DNA of 64,000 nucleotides from Marinobacter excellens HL-55 (GCA_001314845.1 LJZQ01000017.1:16054-80053); one strand, 5' to 3'. Positions 42,451-52,803 are shown, counted from the first letter of the stretch. A program made the numbers and translations. Notes: generated by a model not told the origin, from the sequence alone.

Positions 42451-43197
42451 TCAACCGCCCTGTTTCGCGAATTCCCGCGTGACCATCTGCAAAGCTTCTA
42501 CATCAAGGAGCTCCACTTCGCGGCCTCGGGCCCGGATGATGCCCTGATTCTGGAAGCGGGTGAATACCCGGCTGACCGTTTCTACGGCCAGGCCCAGGAA
42601 GTTCGCGATGTCGTTGCGGGCCATAGGCAGGCTGAAATTGGTGGCCGACATTCTGCGCCGGCTGAATCGGCTGGACAGCGACAAAAGAAGAGCTGCGATT
42701 CGCTCTTCGGCGGTGTTTTTGCTCAGCAGCATGGCCAGTTGGTGGCTGTTCTGAATTTCCTGGCTCATCAGGCGGTACATATGGTGCTGGAGCTCCGGAA
42801 GTTTGCCCGTCAGTTCTTCCAGCTTTTCAATCGGAAACTCGCAAACACTGGTGCGCTCAAGTGCCTTGGCCGTGCAGGCATAATGATCACCGCTCATGCT
42901 ATCCAGGCCCACCAGTTCGCCCGGCATGAAGAATCCCGTTACCTGCTCGTCACCACCTTCGGTGATGATGGAGGTTTTGACCGAGCCGCTCTTGACCGCA
43001 AAACAGGATTTGAACGGTGTGCTCTGATCAAAAATGTGCTCGCCACGATTGTAGATCTTGCCCTGCTGCACAATGTCTTCGAGCCGTTCGAGATCATTTT
43101 CCTCGATGGCCAGCGGCAGGCAAAGATTGCTTAAGCTGCACTGGTGGCATGAGGCCTTAAGTGGAGATACTTGATGAAGATGTATTGCCTGGGCCAT
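42451..43197 (-). CDS. anr: Anr/Fnr-type oxygen-responsive regulator
   Basis: 248-residue Crp/Fnr-family regulator. Four cysteines for an oxygen-labile [4Fe-4S] cluster are in place: Cys17, Cys20 and Cys26 (CHQCSLSNLC) and Cys108 in HYACTAKA. A cNMP-type beta-barrel and a winged helix follow, with recognition helix LAVETVSRVFTRF whose E-x2-SR matches FNR specificity. It should switch genes for low-oxygen metabolism. A palindromic box 22-35 nt upstream of its own start suggests autoregulation. Confidence 0.92.
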   Translation of the reverse strand: MAQAIHLHQVSPLKASCHQCSLSNLCLPLAIEENDLERLEDIVQQGKIYNRGEHIFDQSTPFKSCFAVKSGSVKTSIITEGGDEQVTGFFMPGELVGLDSMSGDHYACTAKALERTSVCEFPIEKLEELTGKLPELQHHMYRLMSQEIQNSHQLAMLLSKNTAEERIAALLLSLSSRFSRRRMSATNFSLPMARNDIANFLGLAVETVSRVFTRFQNQGIIRARGREVELLDVEALQMVTREFAKQGG

Positions 43198-43218
43198 AAC
43201 GAATAAACCATCTGTCCA

Positions 43219-43232
43219 TTGACTGACGTCAA
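43219..43232 (-). promoter_or_regulatory. Candidate Fnr/Anr box upstream of anr
   Basis: TTGACTGACGTCAA is a perfect inverted repeat of TTGAC around four bases, a close variant of the Fnr consensus TTGAT-N4-ATCAA. It sits between 22 and 35 bases before the anr start codon, where binding would repress transcription. Confidence 0.6.
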
Positions 43233-43312
43233 GTATAGCAAAAAAGCATAGTGTTATGCGTAGCTTTTAGGCGTAAGCGCGCACAAGCAAGGTACGGTTT
43301 TATCCCGGTCGG

Positions 43313-44236
43313 TCACCGGGATTTGTTCTTCCATTGTTCCGTGCGGGCCAGCTTTTCTGCGGCCGCGGCCTCTTCCAGCGCTCTGGCCTGCTGAAGTTCT
43401 TTCTCCACCATTTCCGGGGTTTCCAGTGAAATCCGCCCCAGGGTGCCCGCTCTGAGCTCATTTAGTAAAATCTCAGACACTTTGTGGAGATCCGGGATGC
43501 CGCCACGGCGGAAGAATTTCCGTTTCTCAGCAATTCCATCCATTAAGGCGAGGCCGTCGGCAGGCTGTTGATCAAAACCGTAACGGGCCATCACCAAGTC
43601 CGGGTAGTGTTTGATCAGGTATTCGGCCTCAAACATCGCGACATCTTCAAAGTCCAGCACCGCGCTGCGAATAGCGCCGGTGATGGCGAGTCGATAGCCG
43701 CAGGCCTCCGGTGACAACTTTGGCCACAAAAAGCCCGGGGTGTCATAAAGCAGAATGTTCTCCGGCAGCTTTATGGCTTGTTGGGCTCGGGTGACGGCAG
43801 GCTCGTTGCCGGTTTTTGCCGCCGGTCGCCCCGCCAGGGTGTTGATCAGAGTGGACTTGCCGACGTTGGGAATGCCGAGAATCATCACCCGGAGGGCGCT
43901 TTTTTGCCGGTCATGGCCGGGCGTCATTTCTTGCGCAAGTTTGAGAATGCCAAGCGCTTCCTGACGCTGGTTGTGAGTCAGGGTGACCGCGCGCACACCG
44001 CGCTCCTGTTCGAGCCATTTGAGCCACTGTTCGGTAATGACAGGATCCGCGAGGTCGCGCTTGTTCAGCACTTTGATCAGCGGCGTCTCACCACGAAGAG
44101 AGGGCACCAGCGGGTTTTCACTGCTGAATGGAATGCGTGCGTCGACAACCTCGATGATCAGATCCATCTGAGGCATGACTTTTTTGATCTCCTTTCGGGC
44201 CTTGTGCATATGCCCCGGAAACCAGTTAATGGCCAT
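43313..44236 (-). CDS. rbgA: Ribosome biogenesis GTPase RbgA/YlqF
   Basis: 307-residue circularly permuted GTPase that helps late assembly of the 50S subunit. The G motifs appear in permuted order, with NKRDL (G4) before the P-loop GIPNVGKST (G1) and DTPGF (G3). The opening MAINWFPGHMHKARKEI and the C-terminal RNA-binding region are typical. No unusual features. Confidence 0.94.
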   Translation of the reverse strand: MAINWFPGHMHKARKEIKKVMPQMDLIIEVVDARIPFSSENPLVPSLRGETPLIKVLNKRDLADPVITEQWLKWLEQERGVRAVTLTHNQRQEALGILKLAQEMTPGHDRQKSALRVMILGIPNVGKSTLINTLAGRPAAKTGNEPAVTRAQQAIKLPENILLYDTPGFLWPKLSPEACGYRLAITGAIRSAVLDFEDVAMFEAEYLIKHYPDLVMARYGFDQQPADGLALMDGIAEKRKFFRRGGIPDLHKVSEILLNELRAGTLGRISLETPEMVEKELQQARALEEAAAAEKLARTEQWKNKSR

Positions 44237-44474
44237 GATATTCGCTCCGATCGCTGTTTGAAGGCGCCATTATGCAGGGGAATGACCAAATTTTCATATA
44301 GCTGTCGGCCCGCGTGTGCTGGGGGGCGAGCGACATTTTTTTGGAAGTGTGTACAAAAAAAGGGGAGATCGGGGTGAAATTTGGCTTCGGATTGTTTTAG
44401 GGTGTACCTCCTTAACCACTAAAGCAACGTGATCCGGCGGTCAAAGCTTGGCCGCCGACGACTTGGAGAAAACT

Positions 44475-44921
44475 ATGAAGCTTGTAAAAATTATTGGTTC
44501 TGCACTGGTTGCGTTCAGCCTTTCAATGCCCGTTTTCGCTCAACAAGCGGCGCCGGGTGGTCAGCCAGACCAGGTGTCACAGCTGGCAGAAATGGTCGGT
44601 CTGTCTGACACCCAGCAAACTGAGATTCGCGGCATTATCAGCGAAATGGAAGGCGAAATCGGCGAGCTGCGTCAAAACGCACAGGGTCTTCAGCAGGCTT
44701 TGCAGGCAGAAATCAAGGCAGATTATGACGAATCCGCGATCCGCGAAAATGCTGAAGAGCTGGGTGATGTGACCGGCGAAATTGCAGCTTTGTCTGCATT
44801 GATGCAGGCCCGCGTTGATGCGGTTTTCACCGAAGAGCAGCGTGATGAGCTGGACCGTCGTATGCAGGAAATGCAGCAGCAGATGCAGCAACAGCAGCAG
44901 ATGATGCAGCCGGGCCAGTAA
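44475..44921 (+). CDS. Small exported Spy/CpxP-like helical protein
   Basis: 148-residue protein with a signal peptide cleaved after MPVFA and a helical, Gln/Glu-rich mature part. Segments resembling LTxxQ-type repeats appear (MVGLSDTQQTEIRGI; FTEEQRDELDRRM), as in periplasmic chaperones Spy and CpxP. The C-terminus is almost pure Met/Gln (MQQQMQQQQQMMQ) and may bind metal or form coiled coil. ATG 44475 with GGAGA upstream is preferred to 44448. It is followed by a strong terminator. Confidence 0.75.
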   Translation: MKLVKIIGSALVAFSLSMPVFAQQAAPGGQPDQVSQLAEMVGLSDTQQTEIRGIISEMEGEIGELRQNAQGLQQALQAEIKADYDESAIRENAEELGDVTGEIAALSALMQARVDAVFTEEQRDELDRRMQEMQQQMQQQQQMMQPGQ

Positions 44922-44982
44922 ATCGGCCAATGACTGCCTGACGCGGAGCCGTTGAATCGGGTTTGGGTCAGGTGTCCGAAGG

Positions 44983-45017
44983 AACCCCGCCAGAGCAGTG
45001 CTCTGGCGGGGTTTTTC
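44983..45017 (+). terminator. Rho-independent terminator
   Basis: AACCCCGCCAGAGCA/TGCTCTGGCGGGGTT arms form a long perfect stem followed by TTTTTC. It is at a convergent junction and may serve both genes. Confidence 0.9.
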
Positions 45018-45018
45018 G

Positions 45019-47496
45019 TTATGGGGCAGGGAAGGGCTTGGTCAGAATGATCAGCCTGGGTAGCAGCGTGAGCGCGCCCAGCAATGCCATCAACATGGCA
45101 AAGCCGGTGAACAGGCCAAAGTAGATGGTCGGAATAAAGTTAGACAGAACCAAAATAGAGAACCCGGAAATGATGGTCAGCGACGTAAAGAACATGGCTT
45201 GGCCGATGCTGCGATGGCAGCGGTGCATGGTGGCTGGATAATCGCCATCTTTTACAAACTCGGTTTTGAATCGGTGGATATAGTGGATGGTGTCATCCAC
45301 TGCGATACCCACAGTGATGGCGGCAACGGTGATGGTCATCATGTCCAGCGGAATGCCCAGCCAGCCCATCAGGCCGAGCACTGAGCCTGCCGCAATCAGA
45401 TTCGGCGCCATGCCAACCAGTGCCAGTTTTACCGAGCGGAACAGGATCAGGAACATCACCAGTATGGCGCCAAACACCACGCCGATGGTTTTGATCTGGG
45501 AGTCAAACAGGCTCTGCAGCATGTTGTTGTACATCACGGTCATGCCCGACAGTTGAATACGGTCGTTGTCGTATCCGAGCTCGGTGGTCAGGTGCGTGCG
45601 GATTCGGTCCAGTAAATCCTGCCGGCGCAGATCGGGCATGGTTTCGAGAATCCGGATACTGAACCGGGCCTGCTTGTGCTCTTCCGAGATGTAGGGGGTG
45701 AGCAGGATATCCTGCAGGTCAGCGGGCACCGCTGCCGGTACAAAGGCCAGTTCTACGGCGTTCAGAGGCGTGCCGCCATTGATCTGGGCCAACAGATCGA
45801 GCGTGGTGTTGATCGACAGCACCTTGCCGGTTTCTGGCAGGCTATGCAGGTAATCGTGGACCTCACTGAGCTGGCGCATCTTTTGATAGGTGTACCAGGT
45901 ATCCCGGTATTCCTCTTCTTCACAATCCTCAACAAACGGGTCGCAGTCGCTGGCGAAAGGATCGTCGTTGAAGTTCTCCGGAGCCGGTTCGTCGTTGATC
46001 ACGACATCCAGCGGCGAAGTGCCGCCGAGTTGATCATCGATGGTGATCATGCCCTGATGGATTTCAGTGGAGGATTTGAAGTAGTCGATGAAGCTGTTTT
46101 CAACGGTTAGTCGGCTCAGGCCGATCACGCAGACCACGGCAATCACCGCTGATCCCACCAGCACGGTCCCGCCAAAGTGCTCGGTAAAGCGGGCGAAGGC
46201 GTCGGTAAAGGGTACGCGATCAGAGCTTACCCGCTGGTCCAGGGGTGGGGGCAGCAGGCTGAGCAGCGCCGGGAAGATCAGGAAGGTGATCAGGAAGGCA
46301 ACGGCCAGCCCCAGGGTCATCATCCAGCCAAAATCGATCACCGGTCGAATGCCGCTGAAGGTCAGCGAGCCGAAGGCCACGATGGTGGTGATGGCCATGT
46401 AGAAGCAGGGTTTGACCATGGCCATAATGGTTCGGCGCAGCACACTCCTTGGTTCTGCCTCCGGCTCGTCGTGCTGGAATTCCCGGTAGCGCACGATCAG
46501 GTGAATGGTGAGCGACAGGGTCATGATCAACAGCAGCGACACGAAGTTAGATGATATCACTGTCACCGGCCACTGGGCCCAGCCCAGGAAACCGATCATC
46601 AGCCATACGGTAAAGCTGCAGCAAAGCAGGGGTACCAGCACCCAGCGCCATTGCCGGAAGATGATGGCCAGAGTGAGTAGCAGAAACGCGAGCACGCCTA
46701 GCCCGAAGGTGGACAGGTCGTTCTGGATGAAGCGGATCATGTCAGCGACGATCATGGGTACGCCGCCCAGGTGTATGGTGGCCCGGTCCCGGTAGTTGTC
46801 GAGGATGCTCCGCACCTCAGCGATGGTGCCGTCTCGCTCTTTGCCAAGGCTTTCGGTGAACTGAATGAATTCCTGGCTGACCTGCGCCAGTTGCCGTTGC
46901 TCGTCTGCGTCGGCCTGACCGGCACGGACCCGCTCCCGCAACTCGTCACGCTGAATCAAGAGCTCAAAATAGCGTTCCGGTGTTGGCAGGTTGACCTGTA
47001 TCGCGGTGGTACCAGCATCCTCGCTGAGCAGCAGGTTGGGGTACATGGGGTTGTTGAGCAATGCCTGGCGGGCGGTGTCTGGTGCCACCTCATCGTCATC
47101 CAGCGTCTTGATTTCGCTGTCGACGGTGTCGAGCGTCAGGTCTGGGCTGTGCAGCAGGGGAACGTTCAGAATGCTGTTGGTGGATCCGACCGCAGGCAAA
47201 GCCGCCAACTCATCCCGCAATGACCTCAGGTAGCCAAGCTCTGTCTCGGTGAACAGCTCCTCCCGGGGCGTGTAGGTTACGACCAGAAAATCGTCCGAGG
47301 TGGTGAACACCCGATTGACCTGACGGTATTGTTCCAGTGAGCGATCATTCTCCAGCACCAGCGATTCGGCCGAAGCATCCAGTCGGAACTGGTCAAAGCG
47401 CAGTGCCGCTACGGCCAGTAGAGCGCTGAACAGAATCAGCACAATCCAGGGGTGAGGGAGGATAAAACGATCGTAAAGGGCGCCAAGGCGATTCAT
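45019..47496 (-). CDS. RND/MMPL-superfamily exporter
   Basis: 825-residue polytopic transporter of the RND superfamily (MMPL/hopanoid-type branch), with an N-terminal membrane helix and two clusters of about five more. Each half has a periplasmic loop of 200-250 residues. Half-site motifs are GLGVLAFLLLTLAIIFRQWR and, in the second half, DMMTITVAAITVGIAVDDTIHYIHRF, with the proton-relay Asp pair. A short acidic Cys-containing insertion (SDCDPFVEDCEEEEY) lies in the second loop. No adaptor or outer-membrane channel gene is adjacent. The substrate is unknown; lipids or hydrophobic compounds are the usual cargo. Confidence 0.88.
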   Translation of the reverse strand: MNRLGALYDRFILPHPWIVLILFSALLAVAALRFDQFRLDASAESLVLENDRSLEQYRQVNRVFTTSDDFLVVTYTPREELFTETELGYLRSLRDELAALPAVGSTNSILNVPLLHSPDLTLDTVDSEIKTLDDDEVAPDTARQALLNNPMYPNLLLSEDAGTTAIQVNLPTPERYFELLIQRDELRERVRAGQADADEQRQLAQVSQEFIQFTESLGKERDGTIAEVRSILDNYRDRATIHLGGVPMIVADMIRFIQNDLSTFGLGVLAFLLLTLAIIFRQWRWVLVPLLCCSFTVWLMIGFLGWAQWPVTVISSNFVSLLLIMTLSLTIHLIVRYREFQHDEPEAEPRSVLRRTIMAMVKPCFYMAITTIVAFGSLTFSGIRPVIDFGWMMTLGLAVAFLITFLIFPALLSLLPPPLDQRVSSDRVPFTDAFARFTEHFGGTVLVGSAVIAVVCVIGLSRLTVENSFIDYFKSSTEIHQGMITIDDQLGGTSPLDVVINDEPAPENFNDDPFASDCDPFVEDCEEEEYRDTWYTYQKMRQLSEVHDYLHSLPETGKVLSINTTLDLLAQINGGTPLNAVELAFVPAAVPADLQDILLTPYISEEHKQARFSIRILETMPDLRRQDLLDRIRTHLTTELGYDNDRIQLSGMTVMYNNMLQSLFDSQIKTIGVVFGAILVMFLILFRSVKLALVGMAPNLIAAGSVLGLMGWLGIPLDMMTITVAAITVGIAVDDTIHYIHRFKTEFVKDGDYPATMHRCHRSIGQAMFFTSLTIISGFSILVLSNFIPTIYFGLFTGFAMLMALLGALTLLPRLIILTKPFPAP

Positions 47497-47546
47497 GAAT
47501 GACTACTCTGCTGCAAAAAAAACGAGTGCAGAGTTTGCCACAAACC

Positions 47547-48767
47547 TCAGCGAACTGTGACCTTTGAGGCGGCTTGTTCGAGAGATTCGATCAGATGCTT
47601 CAGACGTTTGCTCATTTCAGCGCTGTCTGAGAGCTGGGTAACCATATTCTGTGTGGTGTCCCGGATGCCTTGGACGTTAGCCAGAACGTCGTCGGTGCCA
47701 GCCGTTTGTTGCGCCGACATGTCGGCGATTTCCTGGTTAGTGCGATCAATCCGACTGACTACCTCGTTGATGGCTTCCAGTGCTTGCTGCGCCTGTTCCG
47801 ATTCAGTCACGCATCGGGCGGCATCTTCTGAACTGCCGGTCATCTGATCGACGGCGGTCGCCATGGCGGCCAGTAACTTGTCCAGGGTGCTCTGGATTTG
47901 TTCCGTGGAATCTTGCACCCGGCGGGCCAGCTTGCGCACCTCATCGGCGACAACGGCAAAGCCTCGGCCTTGCTCGCCTGCTCTGGCAGCTTCGATGGCA
48001 GCGTTCAAGGCCAGCAGGTTGGTTTGCTCGGCAATGCCCTTGATTTCGGTGATGGCCTTGCTGATCTCATGGCTGTTGTCTGCCAAGGCCCCAACGCTGT
48101 TGGCGGAATCACGCACGACCTGTTCCAGTTGGCGAATACTGTCGGCGCTGCGGCTGACCCGGTCGCGGCCTGCCAGGGCGGTGTCCCGGGCCTCGTGAGA
48201 CAGGGTTTTGGCAATACCGGATTGTTCGGCAATACCGACAAAGCTCTGCAGCATGGTTTCTACAACGTCCGAGGATCGGTCAGCGCCGGCTTGCTGACGG
48301 GCCAGATCGTCCCTGCGTGCTTCTGCTGCTCTGGTCAGCTCCTGAACTTCCCGGTTCAGGCGTTCGGTGGCCTCTTTCATGCTGCGCACCACGTCGGCCG
48401 TGCGATCCTGCATGGCGTTGAAGGCCGTAGCCATTTCGCCGATCTCGTCGGTGGAGTCTACCGGTGCCCGCTGGCTGAGATTGCCGCTGGCCTGGACGGA
48501 TACCATGGTGTCTTTGAGGCGGTTCATGTGGCGTTCGATAAAAGAGATCAGCAGTTGCGAGCCGGCCATTTCCAGCGCCATCAGAACGCCCACCACCAGG
48601 GCAAAACCCGCAGCAGTGTCGGCAAAGACGTTGGCAAAGCTGGCGCCGGACTTGTCGGCGATCAGCTCCATGGCATAGAGCACCAGTAAACAGAGGACGG
48701 TGAACACCACAATGTTCAGCAACCAGAACTTGTACTTCAGCCGGATGTTTCGCAGCAGCGTCAGCAT
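47547..48767 (-). CDS. Methyl-accepting chemotaxis protein without a large sensor domain
   Basis: 406-residue chemoreceptor. Two membrane segments (about 14-36 and 50-78) are separated by only some 14 residues, so there is no room for a periplasmic ligand domain. A HAMP-like linker and a complete signalling domain follow, with tip [20 protein letters not shown]. It could sense membrane state, redox or a partner protein. It is in a minus-strand run with lipA upstream and the RND gene downstream. Confidence 0.92.
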   Translation of the reverse strand: MLTLLRNIRLKYKFWLLNIVVFTVLCLLVLYAMELIADKSGASFANVFADTAAGFALVVGVLMALEMAGSQLLISFIERHMNRLKDTMVSVQASGNLSQRAPVDSTDEIGEMATAFNAMQDRTADVVRSMKEATERLNREVQELTRAAEARRDDLARQQAGADRSSDVVETMLQSFVGIAEQSGIAKTLSHEARDTALAGRDRVSRSADSIRQLEQVVRDSANSVGALADNSHEISKAITEIKGIAEQTNLLALNAAIEAARAGEQGRGFAVVADEVRKLARRVQDSTEQIQSTLDKLLAAMATAVDQMTGSSEDAARCVTESEQAQQALEAINEVVSRIDRTNQEIADMSAQQTAGTDDVLANVQGIRDTTQNMVTQLSDSAEMSKRLKHLIESLEQAASKVTVR

Positions 48768-48774
48768 GGGGGTC

Positions 48775-49821
48775 TCAGTCGATGGCCTTCACCGGGATCT
48801 GTACGGCGTTGGTAGGCTGTGGCACCTCGGGCACGGACAGTCCCAGGTTGTTTTTGTCGAACACCCGGTCCGCGCGGTAACTGGAGCGAACCATGGGGCC
48901 GGATGGCACTTCCATAAAGCCTTTCTCCAGGCCGATTTCCCGGTAACGGTTGAACTCCTCCGGGGTGACGTAACGCTCGACCGCAAGGTGGTTCGGGGTG
49001 GGGCGCAGGTACTGTCCCAGGGTCAGGATGTCGACGCCGATGGCGCGCAGGTCATCCATGGTCTGCAGGACTTCTTCTTCGGTCTCACCAAGCCCCAGCA
49101 TCAGGCTGGTTTTGGTGAGCACATCCGGGCGATGCTTCTTGGCGTGAGCGAGAACGCTCAGGGTTTTTTCGTAGCCGGCGCGGGGATCACGCACTTTGCT
49201 GGTCAGGCGTTTGACGGTCTCTACGTTCTGGGCGAACACGTCGAGGCCAGAATCCACCACTTTCTCGACATCGCTCATCACGGCGTCGAAATCCGGGGTG
49301 AGGGCCTCCACCGCGACTTCCGGTGTGCGTTCCTTGATGGCAGACACGCAGGCGGCGTAGTGAGCGGCGCCGCCATCGTCCAGATCGTCCCGGTCAACGG
49401 AGGTCAAAACGATGTAGCGCAGCCCCATCAACTCCACCGATTTGGCGGTATTCTCGGGCTCTTCGGCGTCTAGCCAGCCTTTCGGGTTGCCGGTATCGAC
49501 CGCGCAGAATTTGCAGGCGCGGGTACAGACCGAGCCCATCACCATGATGGTGGCGGTGCCGTTGGTCCAGCACTCACCAATGTTGGGGCAGTGGGATTCC
49601 TGGCAGACCGTGCTCAGGCGGTGTTCGGAGACGTTCCGGCGTACAGCGTCGTAACGTTCGCCCCCCGGCATCCGCGCTCTCAGCCATTTGGGCTTGCGCT
49701 CCAGGGGTTTGTCTTCCGTGCTGGTGGCGGATCGTTTCACGCCGTCCTTGATGGCGGCGAAGCCATGCTCATTACGGAACTTGGAACCACTGGTAATGCG
49801 GGGCTTTGCGCTGTCGCTCAT
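48775..49821 (-). CDS. lipA: Lipoyl synthase LipA
   Basis: 348-residue radical-SAM enzyme that inserts two sulfurs into octanoylated lipoyl domains. The auxiliary cluster cysteines Cys73, Cys78 and Cys84 and the radical-SAM triad Cys99, Cys103 and Cys106 (CTRACKFC) are present, as is the C-terminal RSSY motif. Its partner lipB is 41 kb away rather than adjacent, unlike the common gammaproteobacterial arrangement. Confidence 0.96.
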   Translation of the reverse strand: MSDSAKPRITSGSKFRNEHGFAAIKDGVKRSATSTEDKPLERKPKWLRARMPGGERYDAVRRNVSEHRLSTVCQESHCPNIGECWTNGTATIMVMGSVCTRACKFCAVDTGNPKGWLDAEEPENTAKSVELMGLRYIVLTSVDRDDLDDGGAAHYAACVSAIKERTPEVAVEALTPDFDAVMSDVEKVVDSGLDVFAQNVETVKRLTSKVRDPRAGYEKTLSVLAHAKKHRPDVLTKTSLMLGLGETEEEVLQTMDDLRAIGVDILTLGQYLRPTPNHLAVERYVTPEEFNRYREIGLEKGFMEVPSGPMVRSSYRADRVFDKNNLGLSVPEVPQPTNAVQIPVKAID

Positions 49822-49916
49822 GGGGCCGGGAGCTCTCTGATCAAGGTATGGAGAACCTTAAAGGTTAATCGGCAGGGCGGGTAGATACAAGGCGGATACG
49901 GGCAATCACGGGGTCA

Positions 49917-49942
49917 CCGGGCACGACATTGGTCGTACCCGG
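49917..49942 (-). terminator. Terminator-like hairpin after metY
   Basis: CCGGGCACGAC/GTCGTACCCGG arms with one mismatch, starting 11 bases downstream of the metY stop on the minus strand. There is no T tract, so termination is uncertain. Confidence 0.4.
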
Positions 49943-49952
49943 TTGAGCATGA

Positions 49953-51230
49953 TCAAGCCTGGGATTTGTCCAGGGCCTGAGTGACGTCGGCAATGATGTC
50001 GTCGACGTGCTCGATGCCGATCGACAACCGCACCAGATCTTCACTGACACCGGCGCTCTTCAGCTCGTCTGCATCCAGCTGGCGGTGGGTGGTGGTGGCG
50101 GGGTGGCAGGCCAGAGATTTGGCATCGCCGATGTTCACAAGACGCAGAATCAAGTCCAGGGCATCGATGAACTTGGCGCCTGCCTCACGGCCGCCCTTGA
50201 TACCGAAACTCAGAATACCGGAGGCTTTTCCGCCGCAGATCTTTTCACAGGTGGCCTTGTAGGGGCTGTTGGCCAGACCGGCGTAGTTTACCCATTCAAC
50301 GGCCGGGTGATCCTGCAGGAACTGGGCAACCTTCTGGGCGTTGTCGCAATGGCGCTCCATCCTCAGTGCCAGGGTTTCCAGGCCCTGCATGATCAGGAAC
50401 GAGTTGAACGGTGACAGGGCCGAGCCAGTGTTGCGCAAAGGCACCACGCGACAGCGGCCGATAAAGGCGGCCGCGCCCAGCGCTTCGGTGTAGACCACGC
50501 CGTGGTATGACGGATCTGGCTGGTTCATCATCGGGAATTTATCGGCATTGGCAGCCCAGTCGAACTTGCCGGAATCCACCACAATGCCTGCCACGGTGGT
50601 GCCGTGGCCGCCAATGTATTTGGTCAGGGAGTGCACCACGATATCCGCACCGTGCTCGAATGGCCGGCACAGGAACGGTGTGGCGACGGTGTTGTCCACG
50701 ATCAGAGGAATGCCGTGCTTGTGGGCGATGTCGGCCCACTTCTGGATGTCGACGACGTTGCCGGCCGGGTTGCCGATGGACTCGCAGAACAGCGCGCGGG
50801 TCTGGTCGTCGATGGCGTTTTCAACTGCCTCGAAATCATCGTGGGGCACCATCTTGCAATGAATACCCTGGTTCGGCAATGAGTGGGCGAACAGGTTGTA
50901 AGTGCCGCCATACAGCTGGCTGGTGCTGACGATGTTGTTGCCGACTTTGCAGATAGTCTGCAGGGCGTAGGTGATAGCCGCCATACCGGAAGCCACTGCC
51001 AGAGCGCCAACGCCGCCCTCAAGGGCCGCCATACGCTCTTCCAGAACCGAGTTGGTCGGGTTCATGATGCGGGTATAGATGTTGCCCTGAACCTTCAGAT
51101 CAAACAGATCGGCACCGTGCTGGGTGTCGTCGAAGGTGTACGAGGTGGTCTGGTAGATCGGGGTTGTGGCGGCCTTGGTGGTCGGGTCGCTCTTGAAGCC
51201 GGCGTGTAGCGCGAGGGTTTCCGCTTTCAT
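49953..51230 (-). CDS. metY: O-acetylhomoserine sulfhydrylase/aminocarboxypropyltransferase
   Basis: 425-residue PLP enzyme of the Cys/Met metabolism family that forms homocysteine from O-acetylhomoserine and sulfide. Family motifs are YTRIMNPTNSVLEERMAALEGG, SQLYGGTYNLF and the PLP lysine in VVHSLTKYIGGHG. The length fits MetY rather than the shorter MetB/MetC. ATG at 51228-51230 with AAGGA upstream is chosen over an opening 35 codons earlier. I see no SAM riboswitch in the short 5' gap. Confidence 0.93.
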   Translation of the reverse strand: MKAETLALHAGFKSDPTTKAATTPIYQTTSYTFDDTQHGADLFDLKVQGNIYTRIMNPTNSVLEERMAALEGGVGALAVASGMAAITYALQTICKVGNNIVSTSQLYGGTYNLFAHSLPNQGIHCKMVPHDDFEAVENAIDDQTRALFCESIGNPAGNVVDIQKWADIAHKHGIPLIVDNTVATPFLCRPFEHGADIVVHSLTKYIGGHGTTVAGIVVDSGKFDWAANADKFPMMNQPDPSYHGVVYTEALGAAAFIGRCRVVPLRNTGSALSPFNSFLIMQGLETLALRMERHCDNAQKVAQFLQDHPAVEWVNYAGLANSPYKATCEKICGGKASGILSFGIKGGREAGAKFIDALDLILRLVNIGDAKSLACHPATTTHRQLDADELKSAGVSEDLVRLSIGIEHVDDIIADVTQALDKSQA

Positions 51231-51321
51231 CACAACATTCCTTGCTGGTGGTTTGTTTTGGTTTGTTCGTTTGCTCTGAGTATGCCACAGGCTCCTGGCT
51301 GATCGCACAGGGTTTGCAGAC

Positions 51322-52533
51322 TCAGACCATAGCACCGTAGACGAGTGCCCGGAGTTCCTGCCGGATGGGGTAGGAGGACGATGGTATCAATTGGGTCATG
51401 AAGATAACCACCAGATCCTCCTGAGGGTCCACAAAGAAACTGGTACTGGCCAGTCCGCCCCAGCCGTATTCCCCTTCCGAGCCGATGGTTTGGGATTTGG
51501 TGACATCGGTTTTCACCGAAAAGCCCAGCCCGAAGCCGCTGCCCTGATAGGGCGTTTCACTGAAGCCGCCGATAGACAGAGCCGGTAGGTCTTTGTTGTC
51601 CGGCAGGTGATTTCTGCGCATGAACTCCAGGGTCTTGCGCCCGATTATCCGCTGCCCCTGATACTGGCCACCCTGGCAAAGCGCCTGGGCAAACCGGTGG
51701 TAATCGTCAATGGTGGACACCAGCCCGCCACCGCCGGACAGAAACCGGGGTGGTTTCAGGTACTTTGATCGCTCCGGATCGTCCTGCAGTTTCAGGGAAT
51801 CGCCAGGTTGGTAAAGGTAGCAGGCCGCGAAACGATCCTGTTGTTCCGGGCGCACGTGGAACCCTGTCTCGTTCATGCCCAGCGGCTTAAAGATGCGCTC
51901 GTCGAAGTATTCATCCAGGGGCTTGCCGGAGAGAAGCTGTACCAGGTAGCCGAGCACGTCCGTTGAGACCGAATAGTTCCAGGCGGTACCGGGGGAGAAC
52001 TCTAGCGGCAGATCGGCCAGCCGCTCCACCAGTTTGTCCAGGGTCAGAATCGAGCTGCCGTCCAGCTTGAGCTGACGGTAGGCGGCGTCTACTTCGGTGC
52101 GCTCCGTGAAGCCGTATGTCAGGCCTGATGTGTGGGTCATCAGATCCCTGATGGTCATGGTGGTTGTCGCGGGTTCTGTTTCGAAATTCGGGTAGCTGCC
52201 GCCTTTGTAGACCCGCATGTTGCGCCAGGCCGGAAGGTACTTGTGCACAGGGTCATTGAGCAGAAATTTGCCCTGTTCATACAGCTGCATCATCGCGATG
52301 GAGGTGACCGGCTTGGTCATGGAGTAAATGCGGAACACAGTGTCACGCTGCATCGGCAGGTTGCGCTCCAGATCCCGATGCCCTCGGGCATCCGTCCACA
52401 CAGCCGCGCCATGGCGCGCGACCAGAGCGGCGAAACCAGGAAGCTTACCCGGCTGGACGTAGCGTTCATCGAAGTGCTGGCTGATTCGGGCAAGCCGATC
52501 CAGAGACAGGCTTGATGCAGGTGATTCCGCCAT
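51322..52533 (-). CDS. Serine hydrolase of the beta-lactamase/EstB family
   Basis: 403-residue penicillin-binding-protein-like hydrolase. The nucleophile motif SMTK (in [19 protein letters not shown]), HTSGLTYGF and the Tyr of [12 protein letters not shown] make up the class C/EstB active site. There is no signal peptide, so it is probably a cytoplasmic esterase rather than an antibiotic-resistance enzyme. ATG 52533 is preferred to the TTG at 52563. Natural substrate unknown. Confidence 0.85.
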   Translation of the reverse strand: MAESPASSLSLDRLARISQHFDERYVQPGKLPGFAALVARHGAAVWTDARGHRDLERNLPMQRDTVFRIYSMTKPVTSIAMMQLYEQGKFLLNDPVHKYLPAWRNMRVYKGGSYPNFETEPATTTMTIRDLMTHTSGLTYGFTERTEVDAAYRQLKLDGSSILTLDKLVERLADLPLEFSPGTAWNYSVSTDVLGYLVQLLSGKPLDEYFDERIFKPLGMNETGFHVRPEQQDRFAACYLYQPGDSLKLQDDPERSKYLKPPRFLSGGGGLVSTIDDYHRFAQALCQGGQYQGQRIIGRKTLEFMRRNHLPDNKDLPALSIGGFSETPYQGSGFGLGFSVKTDVTKSQTIGSEGEYGWGGLASTSFFVDPQEDLVVIFMTQLIPSSSYPIRQELRALVYGAMV

Positions 52534-52595
52534 GGATTGAAGTCCTGTGCTTTGCGATGACAAGTCCGGCGCTCAACCGGAGTTGGGCCAGAACG

Positions 52596-52629
52596 AAAAA
52601 AGCCCGGCTCTTTCGAGTCGGGCTTTTTA
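52596..52629 (-). terminator. Terminator of tRNA-Met
   Basis: Stem AGCCCGGCTC/GAGTCGGGCT, closed at the loop with a G-T mismatch, is flanked by A6 and T5, so it terminates on the minus strand just after tRNA-Met. Confidence 0.85.
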
Positions 52630-52635
52630 GAATAC

Positions 52636-52712
52636 TGGTAGCAAGGGGCGGAGTCGAACCGCCGACCCCAGCATTATGAGTGCTGTGCTCTAACCAACTG
52701 AGCTACCTTGCC
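52636..52712 (-). tRNA. tRNA-Met (CAT), elongator type
   Basis: 77 nt with encoded CCA. On the minus strand it begins GGCAAGGTAGCTCAGTTGG, anticodon loop CTCATAA, T-loop GTTCGACTCC, and ends CCTTGCTACCA. The first base pair of the acceptor stem (G-C) and the D-arm indicate elongator rather than initiator tRNA. Confidence 0.97.
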
Positions 52713-52803
52713 ATTTCGTTTTGAGCTCGGCTCTAAACGAGGCGGGTATTTTCGGTATTTGGGTCCAAGCTGTCAAGGCTTGGCGCCAAAATTTCCTGAA
52801 AAG

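Noticed and set aside
51231..51321. SAM riboswitch upstream of metY
   Set aside because: The 90-base gap shows no kink-turn or four-helix pattern, and it is too short for the known classes.
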